Assembly (NCBI GenBank): GCA_947174365.1
Contig: CAMWIR010000013.1
Location: forward strand, 1 to 35,768
Direction of reading: 5' to 3'
Source: an uncultured Ruminococcus sp.
Lineage (GTDB): Bacteria > Bacillota > Clostridia > Oscillospirales > Ruminococcaceae
DNA length: 35,768 bases
A program made the position numbers and the translations under genes. The notes below the pieces were generated by a model. The model was given only the letters and a program-made list of their open reading frames with translations, was not told the origin of the DNA and searched no databases. Position 1 is the stretch's first letter. Each line of letters opens with the position of its first letter. Below, in pieces: positions 14,988 to 24,210 of this stretch.

Positions 14988-16769
14988 ATGAAAATTATAA
15001 CAAATCCGCGCAAATCCTCCATACGCAATCAGATGATGGCAATGTTCCTGGTGGTAATACTGCCCATGTTTGCCGCCAGTATTTTTCTTCTGGTAAATAT
15101 GCGTGCCACTGTTAAGGATGCGGCTCTGGATTCCGCAATGAACGATGCGGACAGTGTAAGATACCGTATCACCGACTTTATAGGCTCGACGGAAATGCCC
15201 CTTAACGAGCTTTCGGGTGATAAGGCTGTAAAGGATTTTCTCTCCGTTCCCCATACGGATAAAGAGGAATATTACAGCTTCTACAGCGATTTTTCCCTTT
15301 CCTCCTATACGGCCTCAGCACCTCAGATAAAAAATATGCTGGTGTTCGTGCCTCAAAGGGATTTTATTTTCGGCTCGGGCTTTTTATATGCGGACAGCGA
15401 CATAAAAAACACCCGCTGGTACAAGGCTGCGGCAGGGTCTCCCTCCACGATATTCTGGGATGTGATAGAATATCCCGGAGACGGAAAATATTACCTTGCC
15501 TGCTGTAAGGCGGTGTCATATAATTCCAGGGTAACAGGAGTCGCCTGCGCCCTCATTTCGGATGTGTGGATAAGCAGGATAACCCCGAACGACCCTGTGC
15601 GCACGGTGCTTTCGGTGGATAAGGGAACAGTCTATTTCAGCAACTGCGATAACATTTCCCCGGGCGACACCATAAACCCCGTCAGCGATTTTCTGACCTC
15701 CAGCATTCAGAAAACCTACGATCAGGGCTTTTTTAATACCAAGGGCTACAGCGTTCTGAACAATTTCTATTCGGGAAACAGCTTTCAGATAATCCTGCTG
15801 CTGCCCGATTCCTATGTTAATTCCGACCTTAACCGCCTGTCGGTGGTCTACGGGGGATACTGTGCGCTGATGATTATTCTGTCCATGCTGATAATTATTC
15901 TTTTCACAAGTATGTTTTCCCGAAGAATACGGCTGCTTAGCAATAAAATGCACCTGGTGGCAAAGGGCAATTTTGATGTGGATATCACCGATGACGGCAA
16001 TGATGAGATCTCCGATCTGTATTCGGATCTCAGGCAGATGATCGGGGATATGCAGCGGCTTATCAAAGAAAGCTATCGGGCAAGGCTGGAGAGAGAGGCA
16101 TTCAAATTCAACCAAATGGAGGCGGAATTCAAAGCCCTTGCCAGTCAGATAAACCCCCATTTTCTCTACAACACCCTTGAGACCATACGCATGAAAGCCT
16201 ATTGCAACAACGACAAGGAAACTGCGGGACTTGTAAAAAAGCTGGGAAAATTTATGCGGCGGTGTCTGGAATTCAAGGACACGGAGGTAACGCTCCGCTC
16301 GGAGCTGGAATTTACAAGCAGCTATCTGGAGCTCCAGGCGGCAAGATTCGGCGACAGGGTCTCCTATAACATTTATTCGGAAATAAACAAGGACTGGCTC
16401 ATACTCCCTCTGCTGATACAGCCCATAGTGGAAAATGCCTTTGTTCACGGTATCGAGAGCAGCAAGTCAAACGGCAGGATAGACATAAAGGCCTATTACA
16501 GCGGCGAATTTGTTTTTGTGGACGTGCGGGACAACGGCAGCGGTATGACCCCGGAAAAGCTCCGTGAACTGGAAAGAAAGCTTGAAATAAGCGACACTTC
16601 CTCGGGAAAGAGCATAGGTCTTACCAATGTCCATAAAAGAATACGGCTTTATTACGGCGATGAATACGGCATGAGCGTGCAAAGCACCGAGGGTACAGGG
16701 ACTACCATACGCATAAAGCTCCCCCGTGAGCACGCTATCAAGCAGCCGCCGAAGATCAAGGTGGAGTGA
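14988..16769 (+). CDS. YesM-like sensor histidine kinase
   Basis: A 593-residue membrane sensor kinase of the LytS/YesM class. TM1 is at about 15-38, an extracytoplasmic sensing domain at about 40-285, TM2 at about 289-311, a HAMP region (RIRLLSNKMHLVAKGNFDVDI), then the phosphoacceptor segment QINPHFLYNTLETIR with His at about 391. The ATPase domain shows PIVENAFVHGIE (N box), DNGSGM and SIGLTNVHKRIRLYYG. ATG 14988 is used; a TTG 12 bases upstream sits against the GAAAGGGG site and is unlikely. Such kinases normally pair with an AraC-type YesN regulator, often controlling carbohydrate uptake. None is adjacent; the YesN-type gene at 28839-30356 is a possible partner. Confidence 0.92.
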   Translation: MKIITNPRKSSIRNQMMAMFLVVILPMFAASIFLLVNMRATVKDAALDSAMNDADSVRYRITDFIGSTEMPLNELSGDKAVKDFLSVPHTDKEEYYSFYSDFSLSSYTASAPQIKNMLVFVPQRDFIFGSGFLYADSDIKNTRWYKAAAGSPSTIFWDVIEYPGDGKYYLACCKAVSYNSRVTGVACALISDVWISRITPNDPVRTVLSVDKGTVYFSNCDNISPGDTINPVSDFLTSSIQKTYDQGFFNTKGYSVLNNFYSGNSFQIILLLPDSYVNSDLNRLSVVYGGYCALMIILSMLIIILFTSMFSRRIRLLSNKMHLVAKGNFDVDITDDGNDEISDLYSDLRQMIGDMQRLIKESYRARLEREAFKFNQMEAEFKALASQINPHFLYNTLETIRMKAYCNNDKETAGLVKKLGKFMRRCLEFKDTEVTLRSELEFTSSYLELQAARFGDRVSYNIYSEINKDWLILPLLIQPIVENAFVHGIESSKSNGRIDIKAYYSGEFVFVDVRDNGSGMTPEKLRELERKLEISDTSSGKSIGLTNVHKRIRLYYGDEYGMSVQSTEGTGTTIRIKLPREHAIKQPPKIKVE

Positions 16770-16821
16770 CAGGAGGCAGGAAGCAGGAACAAACACCCCT
16801 TAATATTCGGATTTTATTTAT

Positions 16822-16862
16822 AAATATTCCCCGTCCTTTTGACAGACGGGGAATATTTTTTT
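16822..16862. terminator. bidirectional terminator
   Basis: A 14-bp perfect stem (AAATATTCCCCGTC / GACGGGGAATATTT) followed by a T-run on the plus strand, with A's on the left for the minus strand. It serves the kinase gene and the end of the SH3-like gene, whose stop codon is in the T-run. Confidence 0.85.
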
Positions 16863-17853
16863 ACGGTTTTTTCCGTTTAGTTCCCACAAGGAAGCCTCCC
16901 GCAGCTGCGGCAGCGCACAGAGCGAGAACTATCGGCAGCAGAAAATTCGGCTTTTCGTTCTCGTCGGAGGTGGGCGGTTCGGGGATATTCGAGATAGCCA
17001 GGACCATTTCGGAAGCTTCCTCCATAGCCTCGGTGGTAACGTAAATCATTTCGTCACGCTGCGTTTCGGCTGCGTCGGCTTTCTCGGAATATGTACTGCT
17101 GTCGGACAGAGCCGTTTCCGAAGAAACAGTTTCTGAGGAAACAATTTCTGCCGAAGTGCTTGTTTCGGAAATTGATGTGACCGTTGCGGACACCGCAGCG
17201 GCTGCCTCGCCCTCAATGTCGGATAGATCGACCCAGCTATTGAAGCCGTATCCGAGAAATACCCATTCGGTTTCGCTTTCGTCAACATAAGTGTACTCTG
17301 CCGTATTCTCTATTGTAAAGACATAGCCTTCGGGAAACCAATTTTTTGGGGTACGTATACTTCTTATCTCTCCCGAACCCGGATATGTCCAGAGAACCAC
17401 TTGCTTTTCGGGCACATAATCATTCAGCTGACCTTTATAATCGGTAAGTTCATTCTTATGCTCCTCTTCAAATGAGATATAATCGTAAACAAGCTCAACA
17501 TTTTCCGTTTTGTACCAGCCGGTTTTTCCCGTGTCGTCCCAGTTGTAGTCATAAGCCCAGCGCACTCCCTCGCTGTCGGTATAAAAGGTATTGGAGCGCA
17601 GAACATCACCCTTTTGGACGTACCGAACAGCCTGATCGTCCAAGGGACTCAGATATATATCAAAATCCGTCAATGCGCTGTAGCCTCTTACATTATTTTC
17701 AATCTCGCATTCACTGTAGTGCTTGGCGTAAAAATCCGAGTTTTCGCCGTAAGGTTCCATAATAATGTCTGCACATACACTTGTCCCGCAAAGCATTACC
17801 GTACAGGAAACCAATATCCCGGTAATGAATTTTAACAATTTTGTCCTCTTCAT
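16861..17853 (-). CDS. secreted, membrane-anchored SH3-like protein, paralogue A
   Basis: A 330-residue exported protein. A signal peptide (1-28, ending CGTSVCA-D) is followed by two SH3-like modules. The first, about 50-120, contains SEGVRWAYDYNW and KTGWYKTENVELVYDYISFEEEH. The second, about 150-225, starts at VVLWTYPGSGE and ends in ETEWVFLGYGFNSWVDLSDIE. Then come a Ser/Thr/Glu-rich stalk (about 225-300), a C-terminal membrane helix (about 305-325) and a basic tail KRKKP. Closely related to the next gene upstream (17850-18722), with which it overlaps by ATGA. No LPxTG motif. I recall similar hypothetical proteins from Ruminococcus; the function is unknown, perhaps wall binding or envelope sensing. 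Confidence 0.72.
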   Translation of the reverse strand: MKRTKLLKFITGILVSCTVMLCGTSVCADIIMEPYGENSDFYAKHYSECEIENNVRGYSALTDFDIYLSPLDDQAVRYVQKGDVLRSNTFYTDSEGVRWAYDYNWDDTGKTGWYKTENVELVYDYISFEEEHKNELTDYKGQLNDYVPEKQVVLWTYPGSGEIRSIRTPKNWFPEGYVFTIENTAEYTYVDESETEWVFLGYGFNSWVDLSDIEGEAAAAVSATVTSISETSTSAEIVSSETVSSETALSDSSTYSEKADAAETQRDEMIYVTTEAMEEASEMVLAISNIPEPPTSDENEKPNFLLPIVLALCAAAAAGGFLVGTKRKKP

Positions 17854-18722
17854 TCATCTGTCCTCTCTTTTTTGATTTTCTTTGCAGCCATAAGCCCCGC
17901 CGCAAGAACAGCAGAAAGCCCCAACGGCAGAGCATGTGCCGATACATCGGCTGCACTCCTGTTATTTGCCGATACCTCAACAGTCGAAGCCCCTGCCTCT
18001 ATATCCTCAAATATGGTGTCCCCCAGTTCCTCATCATTATTTGTATTATTATTTACATTGGCAGCAGGAACACCGCTGCGCAGGTCTGCCTCGGGGTTCG
18101 GAACATATACCCAACCGCTTGGCAGAAAATCGAGATACACCCATTCGCTGCCGCTGCCGTCCCTGTAAACATAAGCCGCACGCTCGCCCAGATTCTGAAC
18201 ATCTCCGTTGGTGAACCATTCATCTCCCGCACGGCAGATATTCTCCGCCTCTCCCGAACCCGGGTATGTCCACAGATAAAGATATTCCTTGGGAGAAAAG
18301 CTGTCCAACTGCCCCGCATAAGGAGTAAGCTCGTTCTGGTGCTCCTCGGTGAATGCAATGCTGTCGTAAACAAGGGTAACATTTTCCATTCTGAACCAGC
18401 CGCCAAGACCTGTTTCCGAATAAGCATATCCCCAAACAGCGCCATCGGGGGCAACATAGGAAACATTTGTGGAAATGACCTCGCCCGTGCTTACCCGTCT
18501 TACGCTTGTCTGGTCAATAGGACTTGCAAAAACATCGAAATCAACGGCAGCCCTGAACCTTCTGTAATCGTGAAGCTCGCACTGGCTTTCGTAAAGCTCG
18601 TAAAAGCCGTCCTGAGGGGGCGTAAGAACATCATCATCCGCCCATACCACTGTTCCTGCCGCCGCAACCGTGCAGCAAGCCAGAACCGCCGAAATAATTG
18701 CTTTGATTCTTTTTCTTTTCAT
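17850..18722 (-). CDS. secreted, membrane-anchored SH3-like protein, paralogue B
   Basis: A 290-residue exported protein with the same plan as its neighbour: signal peptide (about 1-29), two SH3-like modules (GAVWGYAYSETGLGGWF and YLWTYPGSGEAENI ... SEWVYLDFLPSGWV), a shorter Asn/Glu stalk, a C-terminal helix (about 262-280) and tail KKIKKERTDE. The shared core is W-Y--Y----GGW---ENV-LVYD-I-F-EEH-NELT-Y-GQL. GAGGAA precedes the ATG. It lies 10 bases after the 51-residue membrane protein gene, within one transcription unit. Function unknown; a tandem duplication gave the pair. Confidence 0.72.
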   Translation of the reverse strand: MKRKRIKAIISAVLACCTVAAAGTVVWADDDVLTPPQDGFYELYESQCELHDYRRFRAAVDFDVFASPIDQTSVRRVSTGEVISTNVSYVAPDGAVWGYAYSETGLGGWFRMENVTLVYDSIAFTEEHQNELTPYAGQLDSFSPKEYLYLWTYPGSGEAENICRAGDEWFTNGDVQNLGERAAYVYRDGSGSEWVYLDFLPSGWVYVPNPEADLRSGVPAANVNNNTNNDEELGDTIFEDIEAGASTVEVSANNRSAADVSAHALPLGLSAVLAAGLMAAKKIKKERTDE

Positions 18723-18732
18723 AATAGATTCC

Positions 18733-18888
18733 TCATTTCTTTTTATTCTTTTTTATTGTTATGACCGTGACGATTATCACAGCCGCAATAAGCAGTATCA
18801 AAGGCAGATTTTGCCTTATCTCGTAGACCGCAATTGCAAACGGGTCAAAAACCACGTCCGCATAGATCACATACATCAGTCTGTCCAT
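18733..18888 (-). CDS. 51-residue single-span membrane protein
   Basis: A short gene that length filters would miss. The protein starts MDRLMYVIYADVVFDPF, has one hydrophobic helix at about 29-45 and ends in a lysine-rich tail (KKNKKK). The positive C-terminus suggests N-out, C-in topology. A GTGGGGA site lies before ATG 18888. It is 14 bases from the preceding small gene and 10 bases from the following one, on the same strand. Plan and size match its neighbour at 18903-19061. It may be a subunit or a regulatory microprotein of the cluster. Confidence 0.65.
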   Translation of the reverse strand: MDRLMYVIYADVVFDPFAIAVYEIRQNLPLILLIAAVIIVTVITIKKNKKK

Positions 18889-18902
18889 TTAAATCCCCAC
18901 TT

Positions 18903-19061
18903 TCACCTTTTTCCTTTGACAATCTTCGCAATGACCGCCGCCGCTATAACAACGCCGCATATGATAAGCGCAGGCATAGCCCACCCGGGCAGCTCGGTGG
19001 AATTCACATTGATAACAGGCTGTTCAACGATCACATCGTAAAATTTTCCCATATAATCCAT
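18903..19061 (-). CDS. 52-residue single-span membrane protein
   Basis: A short gene with a near-perfect AAAGGAGGG site 5-6 bases before ATG 19061. The protein starts MDYMGKFYDVIVEQPVI, then a hydrophobic helix at about 27-46 and a basic end (KIVKGKR). The same layout as the 51-residue protein: a short, probably external N-terminal segment rich in aromatic and acidic residues, one helix, and a basic cytoplasmic tail. It lies 37 bases after the 112-residue membrane protein gene. Function unknown. Confidence 0.7.
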   Translation of the reverse strand: MDYMGKFYDVIVEQPVINVNSTELPGWAMPALIICGVVIAAAVIAKIVKGKR

Positions 19062-19098
19062 AAAAATCCCTCCTTTCACTGCCTAAAACAGTTACTGC

Positions 19099-19437
19099 TT
19101 ACAGAAGCAGCCCTATAAAATATGAAAAGCAATTAGCGCCTATAGAAAACAGCAGAGGTTTTTTAATATCCGTGCAGGTCTTGTAAATCCGCCATTCGGT
19201 TATCACAGCGGCAATTTCAAGCATTGCCGTAATTATTATCATAGCCGCACCGTGGAGCATAAGCCCGTATTTGCAAAAATAGTAAATGCTTGTGACAAGC
19301 GGATTCGTAAGGATATTGCAAAGGATATTCACTTTCAGCCCCGTCCCCCGAATACCCGCTAAAAGAGCAAATAACAGCTCCAGCAAAATTGTCAGCCCCA
19401 AGGAAATTCCCATTGCAGCGATTATTTTTACAGTCAT
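19099..19437 (-). CDS. 112-residue polytopic membrane protein of unknown function
   Basis: Start ATG 19437 is chosen because AGGGGGA lies 4 bases upstream; the frame is open 42 bases further without a site. Hydrophobic segments lie at about 3-22, 33-46, 51-73 and 95-111. The segment NILTNPLVTSIYYF and the acidic EIAAVITEWRIYK motif recur, as I remember it, in a family of short Firmicutes membrane proteins without assigned function. It is first of five closely spaced minus-strand genes, and the MFS gene stops 48 bases upstream. Confidence 0.6.
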   Translation of the reverse strand: MTVKIIAAMGISLGLTILLELLFALLAGIRGTGLKVNILCNILTNPLVTSIYYFCKYGLMLHGAAMIIITAMLEIAAVITEWRIYKTCTDIKKPLLFSIGANCFSYFIGLLL

Positions 19438-19464
19438 TCGGTCCCCCTTAAAAATCGGTTCTGC

Positions 19465-19479
19465 GTGTTTATAAAACAC
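19465..19479. promoter_or_regulatory. palindrome upstream of the five-gene membrane cluster
   Basis: GTGTTT-ATA-AAACAC, a perfect 6-bp-arm inverted repeat 28 bases before the ATG at 19437. No clear promoter hexamers flank it; possible operator or weak terminator after the MFS gene. Confidence 0.3.
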
Positions 19480-19485
19480 TTGCCG

Positions 19486-20559
19486 TCATTGACATTTTTT
19501 TGCCTCATTATCCATTAATTTCCAGCCCCCGAACAGCAGCGCCCCCGACAAAACGCAAAGCGCCGCCATAACTCCGCCGCTTATCCTCAGTCTCCCGTTC
19601 AGATACATGGGAATATATCCGAGAAACAGCCCGAATGTAAGCAGTCCGAAGGAAAATCCCCTTTTTCCTTTCATAATATCCGCTGCCGCTCTCAAAGTTA
19701 TGGGCATGGTCATATTGAAAAGGAACACCGCAAGTGATCCCACTATCATATTCCCCGAAAATATGTACAGCAGCGCCGCAGCCCCCATGGAGACTGCCGA
19801 GGCAGGCTTTTTTCCGAAAATGTCCGATAAATATCCTCCCGCAGCCTTGCCCGAAGCCGTGGCAAACACCGCCGCCAAAGCCGCCGCACCTGCCGTTTTC
19901 CATGGCAGGCTTACCGCAAATCCCCCGAAGCTGCGGATAACGACCACCGCAGTAAACATTCCCGCCGCCCAAATCAACGCCTGCGGCATTTTCCCGGGCG
20001 CATTTTCATGCATATTTGCAGGTGCATTTTCAGGCACTTCCGCCGCCGCACCGAGAGGATTTTCAAGCCGCAGTCCCCCGGGCAGCAGCAGGAAAACCGC
20101 CGCCCATATTATCATTACCGCCATGACCCCCGTGGTCGAAAACTCCGCTCCTTTTCCCCAGACCGTCCCCAGATAAAGTCCTATAGCCCCCGGGGAAACG
20201 AACACTCCCAGCGTCCCCGAATTCTCGTATTCGTCCAGCACATACACCCCGCCCCCCAAATGGAACAGGGAATTTCCCACTCCAAGAACCACTGCCGTCA
20301 TAAGATTTGTCCCCGACAGCATGGACAGCGGAAACGCCGCCACGATAAGCAGGCAGCCGAGCGCCGCCGCCAAATGTCCCTTTCCGAACCTGTCAAGCAG
20401 CAATCCTATGGGCATTTGCAGGGCAAAGGCGCAGAAATTATAGTAAAGCAGAAGCTCCCCCCGTCCGTCATAAACCGAGCGGAATATCAAAAAAGCGCAA
20501 GCCAGATCCACAAAAAAATGCCCTGCGGAATATGCGGCGGTCATAATGTGTTTTTTCAT
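19486..20559 (-). CDS. MFS-type transporter
   Basis: A 357-residue integral membrane protein with about 11-12 hydrophobic segments. The early loop LLLDRFGKGHLAA and the mid-protein GYLSDIFGKKPASAVS match the MFS loop pattern (G-x-x-x-D-R-x-G/x-K). A central hydrophilic insert rich in Ala/Pro/Glu/Asn (about 172-195) separates the halves. Slightly short for MFS (usually 380-420). GGGAG lies 8 bases before the ATG. Substrate unknown. It lies 156 bases after thiD and 48 before the membrane cluster; whether it belongs to either unit is unclear. Confidence 0.75.
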   Translation of the reverse strand: MKKHIMTAAYSAGHFFVDLACAFLIFRSVYDGRGELLLYYNFCAFALQMPIGLLLDRFGKGHLAAALGCLLIVAAFPLSMLSGTNLMTAVVLGVGNSLFHLGGGVYVLDEYENSGTLGVFVSPGAIGLYLGTVWGKGAEFSTTGVMAVMIIWAAVFLLLPGGLRLENPLGAAAEVPENAPANMHENAPGKMPQALIWAAGMFTAVVVIRSFGGFAVSLPWKTAGAAALAAVFATASGKAAGGYLSDIFGKKPASAVSMGAAALLYIFSGNMIVGSLAVFLFNMTMPITLRAAADIMKGKRGFSFGLLTFGLFLGYIPMYLNGRLRISGGVMAALCVLSGALLFGGWKLMDNEAKKCQ

Positions 20560-20715
20560 TTTACAAGCTCCCGAATTTTATTATTATTTGGATCATCATT
20601 TTTTGCATTGCGTTATAAGCACATAACTTCCCTAAATAATAAAACAAATCAAACCCTTAAAATGTTTCGTTTGCCAAGAAAAATTGTTGGAATAGACAAT
20701 CAAGCATTTTATATT

Positions 20716-21504
20716 TTAGTCAAAATGCCACATTGAGCCTCTGCCATGCCCCATCATAAAGTTATTGCCGATGACCTTGGAAATATATTCCTTTGCATAA
20801 CGCACCGCTTCGGGAATATCCTTCTCTTCAGCCAGTCCGCAGGCAATGGCAGAAGAAAGAGTGCAGCCCGTGCCGTGAGTGTTGGGATTTTGAATTCGGG
20901 GAGATGTAAAGGTGTAAAGCTTGTCCTTACAGCGGAAAATGTCCGCAGCCTCCTCCCCCCGCAGATGTCCCCCCTTTATCAGCACAGCCCCGGGGGTCAT
21001 TCCCGACAGTATCTCCGCGGCTCTTTCCATATCCGATATGCTGCCTATATGCATATTGCAAAGCCGCTCCGCCTCGGGAATATTGGGAGTTATCACTGCC
21101 GCCAAGGGTAAAAGCCTGTTTATAAAAGCATTCAGCCCCTCATTTGACAGCAGTTCCTTTCCGCTTGTGGACATTATTACCGTGTCGCAGACTATATTTT
21201 TTGCATTATAAAATCTCAGTCTGTCAGCAATTATTTCCGCATTTTCCGAATTTGCAAGCATTCCTATTTTAACGCTGTCCGGAGTGATATCCTCAAAAAC
21301 CGCGTCAAGCTGCCCCCTCATCATATTCGGGGAAACCGCCTCGGAAAGAGTAACGCCCAGCGTATTCTGCGCGGTCACAGCAGTGACGGCGGTCATTGCA
21401 TAATGCCCCAAAGCGGAAATGGTCTTGATATCCGCCTGAATCCCCGCACCTCCGATAGAATCCGACCCGGCGACCGACAAAACCGCTTTAACATTCCTCT
21501 TCAT
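20716..21504 (-). CDS. thiD: hydroxymethylpyrimidine / phosphomethylpyrimidine kinase
   Basis: A 262-residue ribokinase-fold kinase that phosphorylates HMP and HMP-P to HMP-PP for thiamine synthesis. Signatures: VAGSDSIGGAGIQADIKTISALG with substrate contacts at the start, AVTAVTAQNT, VITPNIPEAERL, LIKGGHL, and the anion-hole motif GTGCTLSSAIA near residue 215. Full length for the family. The start codon is 9 bases after the thiE stop, with GAGGCG as ribosome site. Last gene of the riboswitch-led thiamine unit. Confidence 0.95.
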   Translation of the reverse strand: MKRNVKAVLSVAGSDSIGGAGIQADIKTISALGHYAMTAVTAVTAQNTLGVTLSEAVSPNMMRGQLDAVFEDITPDSVKIGMLANSENAEIIADRLRFYNAKNIVCDTVIMSTSGKELLSNEGLNAFINRLLPLAAVITPNIPEAERLCNMHIGSISDMERAAEILSGMTPGAVLIKGGHLRGEEAADIFRCKDKLYTFTSPRIQNPNTHGTGCTLSSAIACGLAEEKDIPEAVRYAKEYISKVIGNNFMMGHGRGSMWHFD

Positions 21505-21513
21505 TCAAGCGCC

Positions 21514-22158
21514 TCATTCCCTTACAATATCCCGGGATATTTCATACAGAGTCCTTGCCTCCGCCTCCGTTTCTTCAAGGGAGCTTTTCCCGAAGATCGC
21601 CGATACAACAGCGATACCGCATATTCCCGAGCCTTTGAGCAGCCCTGCGTTTTCCGCATTTATACCGCCTATGGCAAACACGGGAATACTTACCGCAGCG
21701 CAGATCTCACGGAGAGTTTCCATACTCATGGGAACAGCATTTTCCTTTGTCCTCGACCCGAAAACCGCACCGCAGCCAAAATAATCCGCTCCCGCCCTTT
21801 CAGCCGACAGAGCCTGTTCCACGGTTTTGGCAGTAACGCCGATTATGGCATTTTCCCCTAAAATTTCTCTCGCTCTTTCGGGTCTGCCGTCCGACTGCCC
21901 CAAGTGGACGCCGTCCGCTCCCGATTTAAGGGCAGCGTCCACGCTGTCGTTGATTATTAAGGGAATGCCAAGCTCTTTCGTGACTTTAAGCAGGGATTTT
22001 GCCTTGCCCACATAGTCATCTTCGCTAATACTTTTTTCACGCAGCTGGAGCATTCCCACGCCACCCCTTACAGCCGCCCGCACAGCCTCTTCAAGAGACA
22101 GAGGACAGCCCGCTGTGCCGCTTGTTATGCCGTAAAGCCTTATATTTCGTATATCCAT
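21514..22158 (-). CDS. thiE: thiamine-phosphate synthase
   Basis: A 214-residue TIM-barrel enzyme joining HMP-PP and thiazole phosphate to thiamine monophosphate. Signatures: MLQLREKS, PLIINDSVDAALKSGADGVHLGQSD, IGVTAKTVEQA, ADYFGCGAVFGSRTKEN, and FAIGGINAEN at the phosphate-binding end. The N-terminus reads YGITSGTAGCPLS instead of the usual LYLVTD, with a Cys-containing segment. It lies 16 bases after thiC and 9 before thiD. Confidence 0.94.
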   Translation of the reverse strand: MDIRNIRLYGITSGTAGCPLSLEEAVRAAVRGGVGMLQLREKSISEDDYVGKAKSLLKVTKELGIPLIINDSVDAALKSGADGVHLGQSDGRPERAREILGENAIIGVTAKTVEQALSAERAGADYFGCGAVFGSRTKENAVPMSMETLREICAAVSIPVFAIGGINAENAGLLKGSGICGIAVVSAIFGKSSLEETEAEARTLYEISRDIVRE

Positions 22159-22174
22159 ATTGACCGCCCCGATA

Positions 22175-23488
22175 TTATTTTTCCGTGCAGAATTTTACCT
22201 CTTTGCCCTCTAATATCATATTGGTGGTACGCACTGCGCACATTTTTCCGCACATGGAGCAGGTGTGACGGTCGGAAGGAGGAGTGCTTTCAAAATATTC
22301 CCTCGCCTTTTCACCGTCGGCGGCAATTTCGAACATTTTCTCCCAGTCCACCGCATGGCGAGCCGCAGCCATTTCATCGTCCCTGTCGCGGGCGTGGGGA
22401 ACTCCCTTTGCAATGTCCGCCGCATGAGCCGCTATCTTGCCTGCCATGATCCCCTCCTTAACATCGGAAATATCGGGCAGCCTCAAATGCTCCGCAGGAG
22501 TGACATAGCAGAGAAAATCCGCACCGTTTGCCGCCGCTATAGCCCCACCGATCGCACTTGTTATATGGTCATACCCGGGGAAAATGTCCGTAACAAGAGG
22601 CCCCAACACATAAAAAGGCGCATTGTGGCAAAGCCGCTTCTGTAAGGTCATATTTGCTGCTATCTCATTCATCGCCATATGCCCCGGTCCCTCCACCATT
22701 ACCTGTACATTCTTTTCCCAGGCTCGTTTTGTAAGATTTCCAAGCTCAATAAGCTCGCTGATCTGTCCTGCGTCGGTTGCATCGGAAATGCACCCGGGGC
22801 GCAGAGCGTCCCCAAGGCTTATCGTAACATCATACTCCCGCAGTATCTCCAGAACCTCTTCATAATGCTCGTAAAACGGGTTCTCATTCCCCGTCATCTC
22901 CATCCATGCAAATAGCAGCGAACCTCCTCGGGAAACAATGTTCATCTTCCTCCCCTGCCGCCTGAACGCTTCTACGGCACGCCTGTTTATCCCCGCATGA
23001 ATCGTCATAAAGTCCACACCTTCCTCGGCGTGCGCCCGAACCACTTTAAGAAAATCCTCGGCGGTAATGTCAAGCAAGTCCTTTTCAAGATACCCGATAG
23101 CGTCATACATGGGCACAGTGCCTATCATAGCAGGGGACATTTCTATAAGCTTTTTTCGGAAAATATTTGTCTTGCCGCAGTTGCTAAGGTCCATTATAGC
23201 CTCCGCCCCGTATTTCAGCGAAAGCTTCACCTTTTCCATTTCCCTGTCGTAATCATGGCAGTCCCCCGAAACCCCCAAATTCACATTAATTTTAGTCCGC
23301 AGCCCCTCGCCGATACCCTCGGGGGAAAGGGACGTGTGATTTACATTTGCGGGAATGGCTATAACGCCCCTGCCCACTTTTTCTCTGATTTCCTCGGGAG
23401 ATCTATACTCCTTTTGGGCAACCTTTTCCATTTCGGGAGTGATTATTCCCTTTTTTGCCGCCTCCATTTGGGTCTTATATTCTCTCAT
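22175..23488 (-). CDS. thiC: phosphomethylpyrimidine synthase (radical SAM, short form)
   Basis: A 437-residue ThiC that converts aminoimidazole ribotide to HMP-P using a C-terminal [4Fe-4S] cluster. Signatures: [93 protein letters not shown], and the end [12 protein letters not shown] carrying three Cys. It is the short form common in anaerobes, without the N-terminal domain of proteobacterial ThiC. GAAAGGAA lies before the ATG. The 41-base gap upstream is too short for its own TPP riboswitch; control comes from the distant one at 26276-26359. Confidence 0.96.
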   Translation of the reverse strand: MREYKTQMEAAKKGIITPEMEKVAQKEYRSPEEIREKVGRGVIAIPANVNHTSLSPEGIGEGLRTKINVNLGVSGDCHDYDREMEKVKLSLKYGAEAIMDLSNCGKTNIFRKKLIEMSPAMIGTVPMYDAIGYLEKDLLDITAEDFLKVVRAHAEEGVDFMTIHAGINRRAVEAFRRQGRKMNIVSRGGSLLFAWMEMTGNENPFYEHYEEVLEILREYDVTISLGDALRPGCISDATDAGQISELIELGNLTKRAWEKNVQVMVEGPGHMAMNEIAANMTLQKRLCHNAPFYVLGPLVTDIFPGYDHITSAIGGAIAAANGADFLCYVTPAEHLRLPDISDVKEGIMAGKIAAHAADIAKGVPHARDRDDEMAAARHAVDWEKMFEIAADGEKAREYFESTPPSDRHTCSMCGKMCAVRTTNMILEGKEVKFCTEK

Positions 23489-23529
23489 ATAATCATTCCT
23501 TTCAGAAATTCGTAAAAATATCTCTCTGC

Positions 23530-24189
23530 TTATTTTAAATTCAGTTTATTTTTAATTCGCAGGCTCGCTTCAATATGCATTATCCAGTGCCGTGAAAAGG
23601 GCATTTGTATAAGTCCCCTCACGTCCTTGCCGCACCAATAATCTATCAGCCAAGCGGCATTTTCTTCCTCACTGACAACATTCAGCAAGGTTAGGCGTTC
23701 CCTGTCCGAAACATTCATTTTTCTTTTCGTTTCATTAAAGGAAAGAGACTTTAACATATCGTCCGTGCTTTTCTTCACAGCTCGGACATAGGAATATAAT
23801 CCGTCCAAATCCAGTTTTCCTGAAAACTCTGCAATTTGCTCCCCTGCAAGCTCGTTTCCCGTTGTGACTATGGGAGAACCTGTGCGCTCCCCGTAATTCT
23901 CCGCAAAGAAAACCTGCTCGTCCCCCTTAATAAGTGTGTGTGCGCATATATCTTCAATGCGGAAAATATGCCATATTGAATAAGCAATTGTTTTGCTGTG
24001 AAAGCCCTTTGCATTAATAAAAGGGATAGCGTTAAACTGCTCCCGTGTAAGCTCCGCTTTGAAGCTTTGCAGCTCTGCGGCTAACATTTCACGCAGTCCC
24101 AAAAGAGTTTTTATGCCCTCATAAAAGGTATCCTCTTTTTTTATAAGTCCCTGCATATTTTTATTAATTTCCGACCACTCTTTATTCAT
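23530..24189 (-). CDS. DinB-like superfamily protein
   Basis: A 219-residue mostly helical protein. The layout suggests the DinB/YfiT four-helix fold: [25 protein letters not shown] with a first His, and [14 protein letters not shown] near the end with two His placed for metal binding. DinB-like proteins include thiol transferases and many of unknown role. AAGGGAG lies before the ATG. It sits 41 bases before thiC and 21 after the HAD gene, inside the TPP-riboswitch unit. A role in thiamine metabolism is suggested only by this location. Confidence 0.65.
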   Translation of the reverse strand: MNKEWSEINKNMQGLIKKEDTFYEGIKTLLGLREMLAAELQSFKAELTREQFNAIPFINAKGFHSKTIAYSIWHIFRIEDICAHTLIKGDEQVFFAENYGERTGSPIVTTGNELAGEQIAEFSGKLDLDGLYSYVRAVKKSTDDMLKSLSFNETKRKMNVSDRERLTLLNVVSEEENAAWLIDYWCGKDVRGLIQMPFSRHWIMHIEASLRIKNKLNLK

Positions 24190-24210
24190 TCTCTGCTCCC
24201 TTTAAAAATA

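Noticed and set aside
15516..16448. 310-codon minus-strand open frame
   Set aside because: Antisense to the sensor kinase with clear domain motifs and promoter.
17841..18764. 307-codon plus-strand open frame
   Set aside because: Antisense to the SH3-like gene, which has a signal peptide, ribosome site and paralogue.
23489..23529. A second TPP riboswitch directly before thiC
   Set aside because: Only 41 bases are present and none of the THI-box motifs occur there.
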